Shown here: one piece after another, positions 39,044-49,136 of the stretch
Layout: each line of letters begins with the position of its first letter
Numbering within the stretch: position 1 is the first letter of the stretch
Assembly (NCBI RefSeq): GCF_014931395.1
Contig: NZ_CP063120.1
Location: 2,029,501-2,093,500, forward strand
Direction: 5' to 3'
Length of the DNA: 64,000 bases
DNA from: Haemophilus parainfluenzae
GTDB lineage: Bacteria; Pseudomonadota; Gammaproteobacteria; Enterobacterales; Pasteurellaceae
The notes under the pieces: generated by a model
Told to the model about the DNA's origin: nothing
Databases searched by the model: none
The model's input: only the letters and a program-made list of their open reading frames with translations
Translations under genes and position numbers: made by a program

Positions 39044-39805
39044 TTATTTCACAGAGAAACCATATTCAACAAATATTTTTTTCGCTGCACTTGATTCTAA
39101 GTAATTAAGGAAATCACGGGTATCCGCATTGTCATGATCTTTTAAAATCGCAACCGGATATTCAACTGGTTTATAGCTGTCTTTCGGGAATACGCCGACT
39201 GCTTTCACGTCTTTACTCACTTTCGCATCGGTGCTATACACAATACCGTAAGGCGCTTCAGCACGTTCAACTAAGGCTAACGCACCACGTACGTCTTTCG
39301 CTCGCGCTAATTTATCTTTGACTTGATCCCATAAATTTAATTTGGTTAATGACTCTTCAGCATATTGTCCTGCCGGAACATGTGCAGGATCACCCACAGA
39401 TAAATAGTTGTCTTTTAAGCCTTTAATCCATTCACCTTTGGCAATATCCACTGAATTAGCTGCACTTTTGGCTGGTGCAATTAACACTAATTCATTACCC
39501 GCTAATACTTTTTCAGTTTCTTTTACAGTGAGATTTTTATCTGATAAATATTTCATCCATTTGTTGCTAGCTGAAATAAATAAGTCTGCAGGTGCACCTT
39601 CTTCAACTTGTTTGGCAAGGGTTGAAGAAGAAGCAAAAGAGAAAACGACGGTATTATTTGGCTTTTCAGTTTGGTATTGATCCGCAATTTGTTGTAACGC
39701 ATCAGTCATTGAAGCTGCTGCAAACACTGTCACTTTTGCTGATGCAGCAAAAGATACGCCCATGCCCGCAATTAAAAGTGCGGTTGCAAATTTAGTTAAT
39801 TTCAT
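39044..39805 (-). CDS. modA: Periplasmic molybdate-binding protein ModA
   Basis: The protein is 253 aa with a signal peptide ending in FAASAKV (cleavage near residue 23). The mature start TVFAAASMTDALQQIA is the oxyanion-binding opening of ModA, and SASSTLAKQVEEGAPADLFISAS is the family's second signature. It delivers molybdate to ModBC. It is the first gene of modABC, divergent from modE, with one USS in the signal-peptide coding region. Confidence 0.95.
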   Translation of the reverse strand: MKLTKFATALLIAGMGVSFAASAKVTVFAAASMTDALQQIADQYQTEKPNNTVVFSFASSSTLAKQVEEGAPADLFISASNKWMKYLSDKNLTVKETEKVLAGNELVLIAPAKSAANSVDIAKGEWIKGLKDNYLSVGDPAHVPAGQYAEESLTKLNLWDQVKDKLARAKDVRGALALVERAEAPYGIVYSTDAKVSKDVKAVGVFPKDSYKPVEYPVAILKDHDNADTRDFLNYLESSAAKKIFVEYGFSVK

Positions 39806-39815
39806 TATTTATCTC

Positions 39816-39836
39816 CTATATAAATGAAACTATATG
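39816..39836 (-). promoter_or_regulatory. Possible ModE operator in the modA-modE intergenic region
   Basis: Two TATAT blocks (TATATA and TATATG) lie 8 bases apart just upstream of modA. ModE operators have TATAT-like half-sites, usually about 6 bases apart, so the match is loose. The divergent modE gene supports regulation here. Confidence 0.3.
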
Positions 39837-39939
39837 TAAAAAAATATACTGCGTAAAAATTATAACTTGAATTTTAAAATAAGCATACAGAAAAAAACAA
39901 AAATCAAGTAAAATAAGTAGAATTATGTATTAGGAGGAG

Positions 39940-40710
39940 ATGATGAAACAAACTGAAATTTTACTGACGATCAAACTTCATCAAGAATTATTTATCGATC
40001 CAAAACGTGTTCGCCTCTTAAAAGAAATTAAAGAATGTGGCTCAATTAATCAAGCGGCCAAAAATGCCAAAGTAAGCTATAAAAGTGCGTGGGATCACCT
40101 TGAGGCGATGAATAAAATCAGCCCCAAACCACTTTTAGAACGTAATATCGGTGGAAAAAATGGTGGCGGTACATCATTAACCACTTATGCTGAGCGTTTA
40201 CTGCAGCTTTATGATTTGCTCGAACAAACACAAGAGCATGCCTTTCATATTCTGCAAGATGAGACGATCCCACTTAACAGCTTGCTTTCAGCAACAGCAA
40301 AATTCTCCTTACAAAGTAGCGCGCGCAATCAATTTTTCGGTAAGGTAGCAAGCCAACATATTGTGGATTCCCGCTGCATCGTTGCGGTCAATATTCAGGA
40401 TTTAGCCCATCCATTACACGTTTCGATCACGCTACGCAGTGCTGAACGTCTAAAACTCATTACTGAAAAAGAAGTGATGGTGATGTTTAAAGCGCCTTGG
40501 GTGAAGGTGAGTGCTACTCCATTAGAAGAAAAAAACAACCTTTTCCAAGCAACCATTCTTTCTATGCAAAATGAAGAAGCGATTTTGCAAATAAAAGACA
40601 GCTCAATTGAATTTTGTGCGAGTATTCATAGTAAAGATGGCTGGAAAGTGGGACAAGAAGTGTGGTTACATGTGGAGCCAGAACAAATTATCTTGGCAAC
40701 ATTGAAATAA
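39940..40710 (+). CDS. modE: Molybdate-dependent transcriptional regulator ModE
   Basis: The protein is 256 aa (E. coli ModE 262); either of the two adjacent ATGs may start it, behind TTAGGAGGAG. The N-terminal LysR-like winged helix contains ECGSINQAAKNAKVSYKSAWDHLEAMN near residues 31-57. The C-terminal half has two MOP domains (SARNQFFGKVAS and LEEKNNLFQATILSM). With molybdate bound it represses modABC and activates molybdoenzyme genes. Its position divergent from modA matches enterobacteria. Confidence 0.95.
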   Translation: MMKQTEILLTIKLHQELFIDPKRVRLLKEIKECGSINQAAKNAKVSYKSAWDHLEAMNKISPKPLLERNIGGKNGGGTSLTTYAERLLQLYDLLEQTQEHAFHILQDETIPLNSLLSATAKFSLQSSARNQFFGKVASQHIVDSRCIVAVNIQDLAHPLHVSITLRSAERLKLITEKEVMVMFKAPWVKVSATPLEEKNNLFQATILSMQNEEAILQIKDSSIEFCASIHSKDGWKVGQEVWLHVEPEQIILATLK

Positions 40711-40723
40711 TCCTTATAAACTC

Positions 40724-40757
40724 AAAGTGCGGTCAAAATTAACCGCACTTTTTTATT
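40724..40757. terminator. Bidirectional inverted-USS terminator between modE and yfbR
   Basis: AAAGTGCGGT and ACCGCACTTT pair around CAAAATTA (partly pairing), then TTTTATTTT. It serves convergent modE and yfbR. Confidence 0.85.
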
Positions 40758-40762
40758 TTAGC

Positions 40763-41356
40763 TTACAACGCAATCTCATCAATCGAGCACCCAAAACTTG
40801 GCAAAAAGACCTGTAAAAAATAATCCATTTCTTGGCTATGCCATTGTTCCATTAAATTTTCTAAACGTTTTTTGGCTGTTTTAAATTCGTGGTTACCATG
40901 CTCTAATTCAAATTGAGCTTTAATGTAAGCACAAATCAAATCCGCTTGTTTTACTAAATGCTTTTCTTCTGGGCTAAATTGTTCACTGTCTAAATATGGC
41001 GCGAAACTGTCTTGCAATTCAGTCGGAAGCAAACTAATTAAATGTAATTCTGCGGCTGTCTCAATGTCTTTATAAGCATGTGTAATTTCAGAATTAAAAT
41101 ATTTAATTGGCGTCGGTAAATCTCCGGTAAAAATTTCAGAAGTATCATGATACATCGCCATCACTGCAATACGTTCAGGATTGACTTCACCACCAAAAAA
41201 GCGATTTTTAATAATGGCTAAAGCCTGTGCCACAAAAGCAACTTGCAGACTATGCTCTGCTAAGTTTTCCTTTTCAATATTGCGCATCAATGACCAACGC
41301 TGAATTAAACGAAGACGATCTAAACAGGCAAAAAAGTGACTCGTTTTAACTTCCAC
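40763..41356 (-). CDS. yfbR: 5'-deoxynucleotidase YfbR
   Basis: The protein is 197 aa (E. coli YfbR 199) of the HD phosphohydrolase family. Metal ligands are H35 (NLAEHSLQ) and H70-D71 ([18 protein letters not shown]), with a late aspartate in [11 protein letters not shown]. It removes phosphate from deoxynucleoside 5'-monophosphates in the cytosol. It follows degS on the same strand with 9 bases between them, suggesting co-transcription. Confidence 0.93.
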   Translation of the reverse strand: MEVKTSHFFACLDRLRLIQRWSLMRNIEKENLAEHSLQVAFVAQALAIIKNRFFGGEVNPERIAVMAMYHDTSEIFTGDLPTPIKYFNSEITHAYKDIETAAELHLISLLPTELQDSFAPYLDSEQFSPEEKHLVKQADLICAYIKAQFELEHGNHEFKTAKKRLENLMEQWHSQEMDYFLQVFLPSFGCSIDEIAL

Positions 41357-41365
41357 AAAATATCC

Positions 41366-42388
41366 TTAGTTAGATGGTAGCTCTTCAATAATCACGGGAA
41401 GATCGATGACGTTACCTAAGCGAGAAATTGTGACAATAACTTCTGTATTCGGTTTAGTATCACTGATAATCTGCATCATTTCACGAATAGACAGATTATC
41501 TTGTTTATTTAAACGTAAAATCACATCCCCCACTTGAATACCTGCTTTCGCTGCGGGACTATTGGCTGTCACGCCGGTAATGACAATACCACCGTTTGAG
41601 TTAGAAGAAATTTCACTTTGAACACCAAAATAACCACGAATCACACGACCATCGCGAATAATTTTATACAATACATCGTTTGCAATACTGATTGGAATCG
41701 CAAAATTCAGGCCTTCTGCAATTTCATTCGCTGTTTTACCAATACTTAACGTGCTGATACCTACTAATTCGCCCGCAGAGTTAATCAACGCGCCACCAGA
41801 GTTACCACGGTTAATTGATGCATCAGTTTGAATAAAGTTTTGACGACCTAAAGAATCCCCTACAGCACTACGTCCTACCGCACTGATAATCCCTTGGGAT
41901 ACACTTTGACCGAGGTTATACGGGTTACCAATAGCCAGAGCAATATCACCAACACGTACTTGGCGCTCTTTATTTTGTGGAATCGTGGAAAGATCGGTTG
42001 CTTTGATTTTTAATACCGCAAGATCTGTCAAATTATCCGAACCGATTAAATTCGCTTCATAAATATTACCGTTTTGCAGTGCCACCACAATTTGATCGGC
42101 ATTTTGAATAACGTGTTTATTGGTAAGAATATAACCGTCTTTGGTCATAATCACGCCAGAACCCAAGTTATTTACCTGTAATTGATCGCTATCATTAATG
42201 CTGGCAGAAGAAAAAGATCGGTTGTACACATTCACCACAGCAGGAGAAGCAATTCTCACGGCACGATTAAACGAAACAATATCATCAGCAGAGAAAAGGC
42301 TGCTGTTATTGAGCTTAGGAACGGCAAATAAAATAACACCTGCCGCAGCAAGCCCCCAAAGGGCGGAGTGGAAAAGTTTTTTAAACAT
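41366..42388 (-). CDS. degS: Site-1 protease DegS (envelope stress sensor)
   Basis: The protein is 340 aa. An N-terminal membrane anchor (ALWGLAAAGVILFAVP) holds it in the inner membrane. The protease triad is H92 (TNKHVI), D122 (LTDLAVL) and S197 (RGNSGGA). One PDZ domain follows (YFGVQSEISSNSNGGIVITGV onward). It cleaves RseA when outer-membrane protein tails bind the PDZ domain, starting the sigma-E response. One PDZ domain and the anchor separate it from DegP/DegQ. It lies 3 bases after ribD. Confidence 0.94.
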   Translation of the reverse strand: MFKKLFHSALWGLAAAGVILFAVPKLNNSSLFSADDIVSFNRAVRIASPAVVNVYNRSFSSASINDSDQLQVNNLGSGVIMTKDGYILTNKHVIQNADQIVVALQNGNIYEANLIGSDNLTDLAVLKIKATDLSTIPQNKERQVRVGDIALAIGNPYNLGQSVSQGIISAVGRSAVGDSLGRQNFIQTDASINRGNSGGALINSAGELVGISTLSIGKTANEIAEGLNFAIPISIANDVLYKIIRDGRVIRGYFGVQSEISSNSNGGIVITGVTANSPAAKAGIQVGDVILRLNKQDNLSIREMMQIISDTKPNTEVIVTISRLGNVIDLPVIIEELPSN

Positions 42389-42391
42389 TTT

Positions 42392-43522
42392 TTATTCTTT
42401 TATTAATAAGTTAGGTAAATAACTGAGCTTTAAATCACCCCCAATTCTTTCACATTCTTGCAGTTGCCACAATGGGGCATCAGCAAGTTTTTCCAAATGC
42501 GGAAGTTGGCATAATCCACGAGCGTTATCTCCCAAGAGTTTCGGAGCGACATAAATGATTAATTCATCTACAGCATGTTGTTCAATCAAGCTACCCGCTA
42601 AATTGGCGCCGGCTTCAACCCAAACAGAATTCACTTGTCGCTTGCCTAATTCTGTCATCAATAGATCAAACTCATAGTTTTCTGGCAGTAAAATTTGCTC
42701 ACAGAAATCAGGGAATACAGACATATCTCGTGGAATTGAACCCACAAGCCAAACTGGCGAATGGGTACGGAATAATTGATGGCTTGGCTGAACTCGATTT
42801 TTAGAATCTAAAATTATACGAATAGGCTGACGCACGGTTTCTTCGGCATATTCCGCTTTTAAATCATCGGGGAATTGATTCCAACGCACATTCAAGCTTG
42901 GATCATCGGCTAACACGGTGGCACTTGTGGATAAAAGTGCGGTCGCTTTGGCTCGCATTTTTTGTACATCTGCACGGGCTTCTTCACCTGTAATCCACTT
43001 ACTTTCACCGCTTGCCATGGCTGTTCGACCATCTAAACTCATGGCTAATTTCAGCTGCACATAAGGCTTACCGGTTCGCATACGTTTGAGAAAACCTTTA
43101 TTTAAGGCTTCCGCTTGTTCATTCAATAAATTGACCGCACTTGGTATGCCTGCATCGGCTAACATTTTTAAGCCCCTGCCTGCCACTTGAGGATTAGGAT
43201 CCGCCATAGCCGCTACAACTCGACTGACTCCCGCTTCAATTAAACCTAATGCACAAGGTGGTGTTCGGCCATAATGAGAACAAGGTTCAAGTGTCACATA
43301 CGCGGTTGCGCCTTTCGCTTTCTCACCGGCATCTGCCAACGCTACACGTTCTGCATGAGGCTGACCAGTCTTAAAATGAAACCCTTTCCCGACAATTTCA
43401 CCGTTTTTAACTAACACACATCCCACCGATGGATTCGGCGCGGTGGTGTACTGCCCTTTAGCCGCAAGCTCAAGAGCTAGTTGCATAAATTTCACATCAT
43501 CAGGGGAAAAGGTGTCACTCAT
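42392..43522 (-). CDS. ribD: Bifunctional riboflavin deaminase/reductase RibD
   Basis: The protein is 376 aa. The N-terminal deaminase domain has zinc ligands H56 in PHAERVAL and the cysteines of EPCSHYGRTPPCALGLIEAG. The C-terminal reductase domain begins near residue 150 (PYVQLKLAMSLDGRTA) and ends in the NADPH-binding region (VWVEAGANLAGSLI). It performs the second and third steps of riboflavin synthesis. It lies 1 base after nrdR; no FMN riboswitch is seen, which fits control from the nrdR promoter. Confidence 0.96.
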   Translation of the reverse strand: MSDTFSPDDVKFMQLALELAAKGQYTTAPNPSVGCVLVKNGEIVGKGFHFKTGQPHAERVALADAGEKAKGATAYVTLEPCSHYGRTPPCALGLIEAGVSRVVAAMADPNPQVAGRGLKMLADAGIPSAVNLLNEQAEALNKGFLKRMRTGKPYVQLKLAMSLDGRTAMASGESKWITGEEARADVQKMRAKATALLSTSATVLADDPSLNVRWNQFPDDLKAEYAEETVRQPIRIILDSKNRVQPSHQLFRTHSPVWLVGSIPRDMSVFPDFCEQILLPENYEFDLLMTELGKRQVNSVWVEAGANLAGSLIEQHAVDELIIYVAPKLLGDNARGLCQLPHLEKLADAPLWQLQECERIGGDLKLSYLPNLLIKE

Positions 43523-43523
43523 A

Positions 43524-43973
43524 TTAATCCTTTAAGCTTTCAATTTCTTTAGTAAATTCATTGATATTATCAAAGCTCAGGTAAACGGATGCAAAACGGA
43601 TATACGCCACTTTATCTAATTCTTTCAGCTCATTCATGGCTAATTTACCCACGAGATGACTTGGCACTTCGCGCTCACCTGTCGCACGTAATTGGATAAT
43701 AATATGGCTGATAGCTTTTTCCACATCATCCGAACTTACAGGGCGTTTTTCTAACGCATGTTGAATACCGCTACGCAATTTATCTTCGTTAAACGGCTCG
43801 CGTGACCCGTCATTTTTAATAATTTTTGGCACCACTAATTCGGCCGTTTCAAAGGTGGTAAAGCGTTCATGACAATTCCCGCATTCCCGACGACGACGTA
43901 CTTGATACCCATCAGAAACCAAACGGCTGTCAATCACCTTAGTTTCTTCGGTTGAACAAAACGGACAACGCAT
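43524..43973 (-). CDS. nrdR: Transcriptional repressor NrdR
   Basis: The protein is 149 aa, the standard length. The N-terminal zinc ribbon has CPFC (residues 3-6) and CGNCHERF. The ATP-cone domain begins [24 protein letters not shown]. It senses ATP/dATP and represses ribonucleotide reductase genes. The order nrdR-ribD is common in gamma-proteobacteria. It lies 77 bases downstream of recC. Confidence 0.96.
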   Translation of the reverse strand: MRCPFCSTEETKVIDSRLVSDGYQVRRRRECGNCHERFTTFETAELVVPKIIKNDGSREPFNEDKLRSGIQHALEKRPVSSDDVEKAISHIIIQLRATGEREVPSHLVGKLAMNELKELDKVAYIRFASVYLSFDNINEFTKEIESLKD

Positions 43974-44050
43974 TTTAGATCCTTTTCAAAATTATTCTTA
44001 AGGCAACATCTTATCAAAAATCCAAGATCTTTTCGATCTGAAGATCTGCG

Positions 44051-47000
44051 TTAAGACAACATTTCTCCAAACCAAGATGTGGTTTGTTTCACCAACTGCG
44101 AAATACCTTCCTGCGATTTAAATTGTTCTGTTTGACCCAATACCCTCGCCCAATAAGGATCGGCTTTTCTATAACTATAGTTATCGTCTTTCGCAAGAGA
44201 TTCGATATTCGTTAAAACATTGTCAAAATTGACCGCACTTTCATCTTTTTCAATAAACTTCGCTATATTTTCCGTTGGAATGAGCTGAATTTGTTGCTGG
44301 CTTTGTAAATAAGCCTCGACATACATTTTCAGTTTCTCAAGTGCGGTTGATTTTTCTATTGTTTTTAATGTTAAATCCTTATCTTTAGCGATAATGCGTG
44401 GTGGCTGAGCGTTCTCTTTTGTCGCTAGTTGAATGAGATAATAAAGCCATGGACGAATGCGATAACGATCTTTATATTTTGCAAATCGCCATTCGATTAT
44501 CTGATTTTCATCACCAAATAATGGCTCCATATAGCCAAATAAGCGAATATTGCCTTGTGCCGTTTCCACCATAAAATCGACACTCTCACTGTGTGGTGAA
44601 GAATAATCCTTAATTTTCTCTTTAAAAGCCAATACATCAGCACGAATGGATTGCGCGCAGACTTCCGCAAACTCGCCGCGTGGCATGATGCCTTTCACTC
44701 GCTGTTTCGCAAAATAATCGTTAAATTGCGCTTCCTCTAAATGCAATAACTCATTATTAATGCGATAACGATCCAAACCATTTAACGTGAAGTTTTCACT
44801 TTCTTCAATGCGATCGTCTTCATCTCGGAAATACACACCAAGCTGCTTTTCAAAAAAGAATTTCACTGGATTTTCAACAAAACTCACAAAACGATCGAGC
44901 TCAATTTCTGTTATTGGCTCTTGATTTTCGCTCATCGGCACAACAAATTCATGACATTTTCGTTCTTGGAATTGAGCAATCGGCAACCATTTTTTCGCAA
45001 AAGAGCGGTTAATTTTCCCTTCATGTTGGAAATTGCTTGGGCTAAATACCGTCATTGGATGTTGTTCAATCCTCAAGCCATCGTCTGAATAATGATTAAT
45101 ATAATCAACCAATTGGCTCACCAATACTGAAGGCTCTTTAGGTTGATTATCAATAATTGAAGAGCCCACATAACTGACATAAAAATGAGTTCTTGCAGCC
45201 AGTAAGGCTTCAAGGAATAAGTAACGATCATCATCTCGACGAACACGATCGCCTTTTTGATGATGATATTGCATCAAGTCAAAACTATTTGGCGTATGAC
45301 TACGTGGGTAATCCGCTTCATTCATTCCGAGCAAACACACCACTTTGAAAGGAATGGAGCGCATTGGTAAAAGTGTACAGAAATTCACTTTCCCCGCTAA
45401 GAAGCGAAGGCTATTTGGTGTTTCTTCTAAACGCGCAGACATCACTTCCGCAATCACATCCGCTTGCAAGGTTTCTTCAAAATTGACGGCCTGCAAATCA
45501 TCGGCAAAGGCATTGATACAATCTTGAATATAAAATAAAGTATCCGCCGTTTCTTCATTTTGCACAAAGAAATCCGTCAAAAGTGCGGTCAATTTTTCAC
45601 GCCATTTTTCAATATTGTGTGCCTTTTGCAAATCTTGATGCCATTTATTTAAGGCCGTAAAAAATTGATTCACCGCACCGACTAACTGCCCTTTCAATCC
45701 ATAGCTACTATCAAGCCCTAGACTGTCTTGCCAAACGCCTTGCTCTTCACGCATCGCATAGCCTAAAGTCATACGTTCAAGTCCCGCCTGCCACGCATTA
45801 AAATTCAGTGTATTCTGCCGTTTTTCCAAACCAAAGCGGATACCCGACTCTTTCACCCATTCACGAATTTGTTCGAGATCGGCAAGGGCAATATTAAAAC
45901 GTTCACGGATAGCGGGGATATCCAATAAAGCCAACACCTCTTCCGCGCCAAACTGACTTTCTTTTAAATTTAACAGGGAAAGATAGCTCGACACGATCAC
46001 ATCACTTTCAGACAATTTACTGTCAGAAATTGAGAACGGAATAACAGGTGCGTCCGCACTATTCGCCCCAAAGACAGCCTGAATATAAGGCGTGTATTGA
46101 TTAACATCGGCCACCATGACCACCACATCTTTTGGTGTAATCTGTTCTTCTTTTGGTTTATGCTGATTCTGATTGAATAAATCCAACAAATAATCATGTA
46201 GCACTTCAACTTCGCGCATCGCGCTATGACAAGATTTCATCACCAAAGAGCGGTCATTTTTCGCGACATTTAATGCACCATGGCTTAACGTCAAAATTTG
46301 ATTTTGGATCTGCCCTAACAACGTTTTTTCGGGAAGTTCGGCATAATAATCACGGGAAATAGCTTGAATATTTTCTTCATCACGCACTAATTGATAGAGA
46401 AAATCCCGTCCCATTTTTCCCCAAGAGGCTAAAAGCGGATTTCCGCTGAACAATTCTTCTTGTTGATTGGTGTAATCAAGGTCGACAGGTTCCCATGACA
46501 CTTGCTCGACTGAAATTAAAGGCTTCACATCATCACTGGCTTGCACGAAACGCTGTCTTTCTAATAAATAAGATTTACTCAGATCTCGCAAATCTCCCCA
46601 ATATTCTTGGCATGGGTTATTAAAGAATAAATGCACGTCTGTTTTAGCTGAAATACCTTGGAAAATATTGAGATAAACTATTGGCAATGCTGGAATACCA
46701 AAAATAAAAATACGTTCCGGCAAGTTGAGTGTCGCATTGGGATCACGACATAATGCTAAAAATTGTTGATTGAGTGCAGCACGATGTTTTGCTTTTCCAC
46801 CGAAATCACGTTGGACATCATCCACCAAGGCTCGCCATAAAATTCCCTGCCAGTGAATATTGCCTTTAATTTGAGAAAGAAAGGTAGGATTTAACGCCGA
46901 AAGCCCCTGCTTTTGCTGATTAATTTGAGCCAAGATCTTTTCATCGTTATTTTCTTCCCATGCGGTAATCCATTCGGGACGATAGACGAGATATTGGTCA

Positions 47001-47410
47001 AATAAATCGGCAACTTTTAGGCTTAATTGATAAAGTTTTTGCTGTTCTGATGCCGGTGAGGACGCTAAATATTTTTTTAACGGTTCAAATTCTTTTTGCT
47101 GTAAAAAGGTGGGGATTAATCGCATTAATCGCCATAACGTTGAATCTTTTTCAAAAGGGTTTTGCGTGGAAACATTGGGTAAATTATCGGCGTAAATTTT
47201 CCAAATAAAACTGGAAGGCATGGGGAATTGGAAATTCGCTGCAACGCCGCGTTTTTTAGCAATTTCCATTTGCAACCATTGTGCCATACCCGGACTTTGC
47301 ACCAACACAATGTCAGATTGAAATGGATCATGCTGAGGTAGATTTTCTAACAGCGAAACTAAAATATCCTTTTGAATTTCTGGTTGGTTTGAATAATAAG
47401 TAACGAACAA
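44051..47410 (-). CDS. recC: Exodeoxyribonuclease V gamma chain (RecC)
   Basis: The protein is 1119 aa (E. coli RecC 1122). RecC is the scaffold and Chi-recognition subunit of RecBCD; its dead helicase and nuclease-like folds leave no strong catalytic motifs. Recognisable segments are VLVQSPGMAQWLQMEIA near residue 38, FPMPSSFIWKIYADNLP near 63 and VVCLLGMNEADYPR near 690. recB and recD are not in this window. The gene follows comNOPQ on the same strand, and the 37-base gap suggests that competence-induced transcription runs into recC. Confidence 0.95.
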   Translation of the reverse strand: MFVTYYSNQPEIQKDILVSLLENLPQHDPFQSDIVLVQSPGMAQWLQMEIAKKRGVAANFQFPMPSSFIWKIYADNLPNVSTQNPFEKDSTLWRLMRLIPTFLQQKEFEPLKKYLASSPASEQQKLYQLSLKVADLFDQYLVYRPEWITAWEENNDEKILAQINQQKQGLSALNPTFLSQIKGNIHWQGILWRALVDDVQRDFGGKAKHRAALNQQFLALCRDPNATLNLPERIFIFGIPALPIVYLNIFQGISAKTDVHLFFNNPCQEYWGDLRDLSKSYLLERQRFVQASDDVKPLISVEQVSWEPVDLDYTNQQEELFSGNPLLASWGKMGRDFLYQLVRDEENIQAISRDYYAELPEKTLLGQIQNQILTLSHGALNVAKNDRSLVMKSCHSAMREVEVLHDYLLDLFNQNQHKPKEEQITPKDVVVMVADVNQYTPYIQAVFGANSADAPVIPFSISDSKLSESDVIVSSYLSLLNLKESQFGAEEVLALLDIPAIRERFNIALADLEQIREWVKESGIRFGLEKRQNTLNFNAWQAGLERMTLGYAMREEQGVWQDSLGLDSSYGLKGQLVGAVNQFFTALNKWHQDLQKAHNIEKWREKLTALLTDFFVQNEETADTLFYIQDCINAFADDLQAVNFEETLQADVIAEVMSARLEETPNSLRFLAGKVNFCTLLPMRSIPFKVVCLLGMNEADYPRSHTPNSFDLMQYHHQKGDRVRRDDDRYLFLEALLAARTHFYVSYVGSSIIDNQPKEPSVLVSQLVDYINHYSDDGLRIEQHPMTVFSPSNFQHEGKINRSFAKKWLPIAQFQERKCHEFVVPMSENQEPITEIELDRFVSFVENPVKFFFEKQLGVYFRDEDDRIEESENFTLNGLDRYRINNELLHLEEAQFNDYFAKQRVKGIMPRGEFAEVCAQSIRADVLAFKEKIKDYSSPHSESVDFMVETAQGNIRLFGYMEPLFGDENQIIEWRFAKYKDRYRIRPWLYYLIQLATKENAQPPRIIAKDKDLTLKTIEKSTALEKLKMYVEAYLQSQQQIQLIPTENIAKFIEKDESAVNFDNVLTNIESLAKDDNYSYRKADPYWARVLGQTEQFKSQEGISQLVKQTTSWFGEMLS

Positions 47411-47447
47411 AGTAACGCCCTTTTGAAAGCAAAAACAATGCGTTATT

Positions 47448-47750
47448 TTACTCGGTTTTCAATAAAAATTCACCTTGAGGATAGCGTATATTCACTTGAT
47501 GATGGCTGCATTGAATTGCAAATTGAATGCCATTTTGTTGTACGCTATTTTCACAAGACAAGCCTAGAAACTGGCGTTGAACCTGATTCTCAGCAATTTG
47601 AATCGCCTGAAATTCTTGAAAAATTTTGACCGCACTTTTCCGTTGCTCGGTCGTCCATCGGTTAAAGATCAAAAATAACCCGCTGAAAATTGATAAGGCT
47701 AATAAAAGTGACATTAACGACATACCTTTATTCATGTTGATCTTGCGCAC
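47448..47750 (-). CDS. comQ: Competence pseudopilin-like protein ComQ
   Basis: The protein is 100 aa. The N-terminus MNKGMSLMSLLLALSIFSGLFLIF has a prepilin-type leader: a short basic stretch, G, a residue following it and a long hydrophobic helix. Two cysteines follow in LSCEN and IQCSHH. It starts inside the end of comP (23-base overlap). It is the last of four pilin-like genes upstream of recC, which in H. influenzae are comN, comO, comP and comQ of the competence regulon. Assignment by gene order. Confidence 0.8.
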   Translation of the reverse strand: MRKINMNKGMSLMSLLLALSIFSGLFLIFNRWTTEQRKSAVKIFQEFQAIQIAENQVQRQFLGLSCENSVQQNGIQFAIQCSHHQVNIRYPQGEFLLKTE

Positions 47751-48414
47751 TTAAGTCACTCCAACTTTTATCCACCAAACGCCATTGGCTATATTCTTGT
47801 ACGAGTTTTGTTACCACGGCTTTACCGTAAGCCACCGTCACGCCCTCCTCTAACTTAAGCGAACCACCTGTAATCACTGCACCACTTATTCGCCCTTTGC
47901 CGGTTAAAGTTAAATCCCCTTCTGCTAACAAAATGCCACTCACATTCCCTTTAACCTCTAATTGGTTTTGCGTTATCCAATACACTTGTAGTGTTTTTTG
48001 AGCAGTTAAAGTAGTATCTACTTTCACAAAGTGCGGTTGAAAATCAGCTTGTTTTTCGCTGGAAATAAAATCTTGCAGCATATTTTCATTAATGCCTTTT
48101 GTGGGCGATTTCTTAAATAACTCTGCTCGTTTACACCAAACAGAATAGGCTACTTTATCCTCTGCCCCATTAGACTCGAAAAAGACTTGTTTCACTTTTT
48201 CAGCACCATTTAAAGGCAAGTTTTGGCAAATATGTTTTTGTTGCTGCTGACTGATTTTCTGTAACGCCAGGCCTTGTTCTACATAATATTTTCGCTGACT
48301 CATTTGAGCTCGAAAAAATGCAAAGATCTGTTCATCAAATAATAAGATCAGCGCCAATAAGCCTGAAAGTAAAATCAGTGCCGTCAGTGTCACAATCCCT
48401 TTTTTCATGATCAT
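47728..48414 (-). CDS. comP: Competence-operon protein ComP
   Basis: The protein is 228 aa. It starts MKKGIVTLTALILLSGLLALILLF, a hydrophobic prepilin-like or anchor segment. The rest is periplasmic and includes a beta-helical stretch (SGILLAEGDLTLTGKGRISGAVITGGSLKLEEGV), as in PilX/DUF2572-type minor pilin components. It overlaps comO by 4 bases and comQ by 23. The gene belongs to the competence pilus operon by position; no enzymatic motif is visible. Confidence 0.78.
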   Translation of the reverse strand: MIMKKGIVTLTALILLSGLLALILLFDEQIFAFFRAQMSQRKYYVEQGLALQKISQQQQKHICQNLPLNGAEKVKQVFFESNGAEDKVAYSVWCKRAELFKKSPTKGINENMLQDFISSEKQADFQPHFVKVDTTLTAQKTLQVYWITQNQLEVKGNVSGILLAEGDLTLTGKGRISGAVITGGSLKLEEGVTVAYGKAVVTKLVQEYSQWRLVDKSWSDLSAQDQHE

Positions 48415-49136
48415 TCTTCTTGATTTAATAAAGGCACTACAAGCGAAGTTTCATATTGAATATGCTTATATGCGGCAAGATGCCCAGTGAGTTTAATTTC
48501 AATCCCTTTCCCTGCCTTTAACCAATCAAAACGTAATTGAGAAATCTCAAACTCTTTTTCATCCAATAAATCAGTCCATCCACCACCAGCGTTACAAGTA
48601 GATTGCGCTAAGGCTCGCTGACACTCTGCTGAGCGACAATCTGTATTTACTGCATTTTTGTAGGTTTGTTTGGTTTCGATCATTTTGCCGTTAAGTTTGT
48701 AACCAAATAGCTCTTTTTCGATATTTTTCGCCACATTTTTAACGCCATTTACGCAGGTATTTTTTGTGTATTTTTCACCAATACAACCATTGCTATTCAA
48801 ATCATAAAAAAACAAAACACAACTATTTGACGGGGCATTATCAGCTTGAGCAATGGTTATTGCAGTGCCCTTTTCATCCAATTCAAATAAAGCCAGATTA
48901 TCCTCGATGAGTTTTTGGTTTGCGCTCCGAAAGCCTACGCGACGCAAATCTTTCCCGATGAGTTGAATTGTACGTTGTAATTCCGTTTGTAGTTTGAGTT
49001 GTAACATTAAACGCTGATTCTGCTGTTGAGTTTGGGCATAAAATTGTGCAACCAATAGCAATAATAAAGCGGATAAGCCAAGTGAAATCAACAAACTCAC
49101 CAATGTTTCGCCTTTTAATGGTTTCATCTTGTACAT
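48411..49136 (-). CDS. comO: Competence pseudopilin-like protein ComO
   Basis: The protein is 241 aa. It has a prepilin leader MKPLKGETLVSLLISLGLSALLLLLVAQFYAQ, with the GE(T)L pattern and glutamate at +5. A middle domain carries six or so cysteines (SNSCVLFF, NGCIG, NTCVNG, DCRSAEC, STCNAGGG). It looks like a PilW/PpdB-type minor pseudopilin. The upstream frame begins at MYK, but the ATG two codons later is also possible. It overlaps comN by 13 bases. Confidence 0.8.
   Translation of the reverse strand: MYKMKPLKGETLVSLLISLGLSALLLLLVAQFYAQTQQQNQRLMLQLKLQTELQRTIQLIGKDLRRVGFRSANQKLIEDNLALFELDEKGTAITIAQADNAPSNSCVLFFYDLNSNGCIGEKYTKNTCVNGVKNVAKNIEKELFGYKLNGKMIETKQTYKNAVNTDCRSAECQRALAQSTCNAGGGWTDLLDEKEFEISQLRFDWLKAGKGIEIKLTGHLAAYKHIQYETSLVVPLLNQEE

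Noticed and set aside
43974-44050. NrdR box or FMN riboswitch before nrdR-ribD
   Set aside because: Only 77 bases lie between recC and nrdR, with no aptamer core and no clear NrdR repeat.
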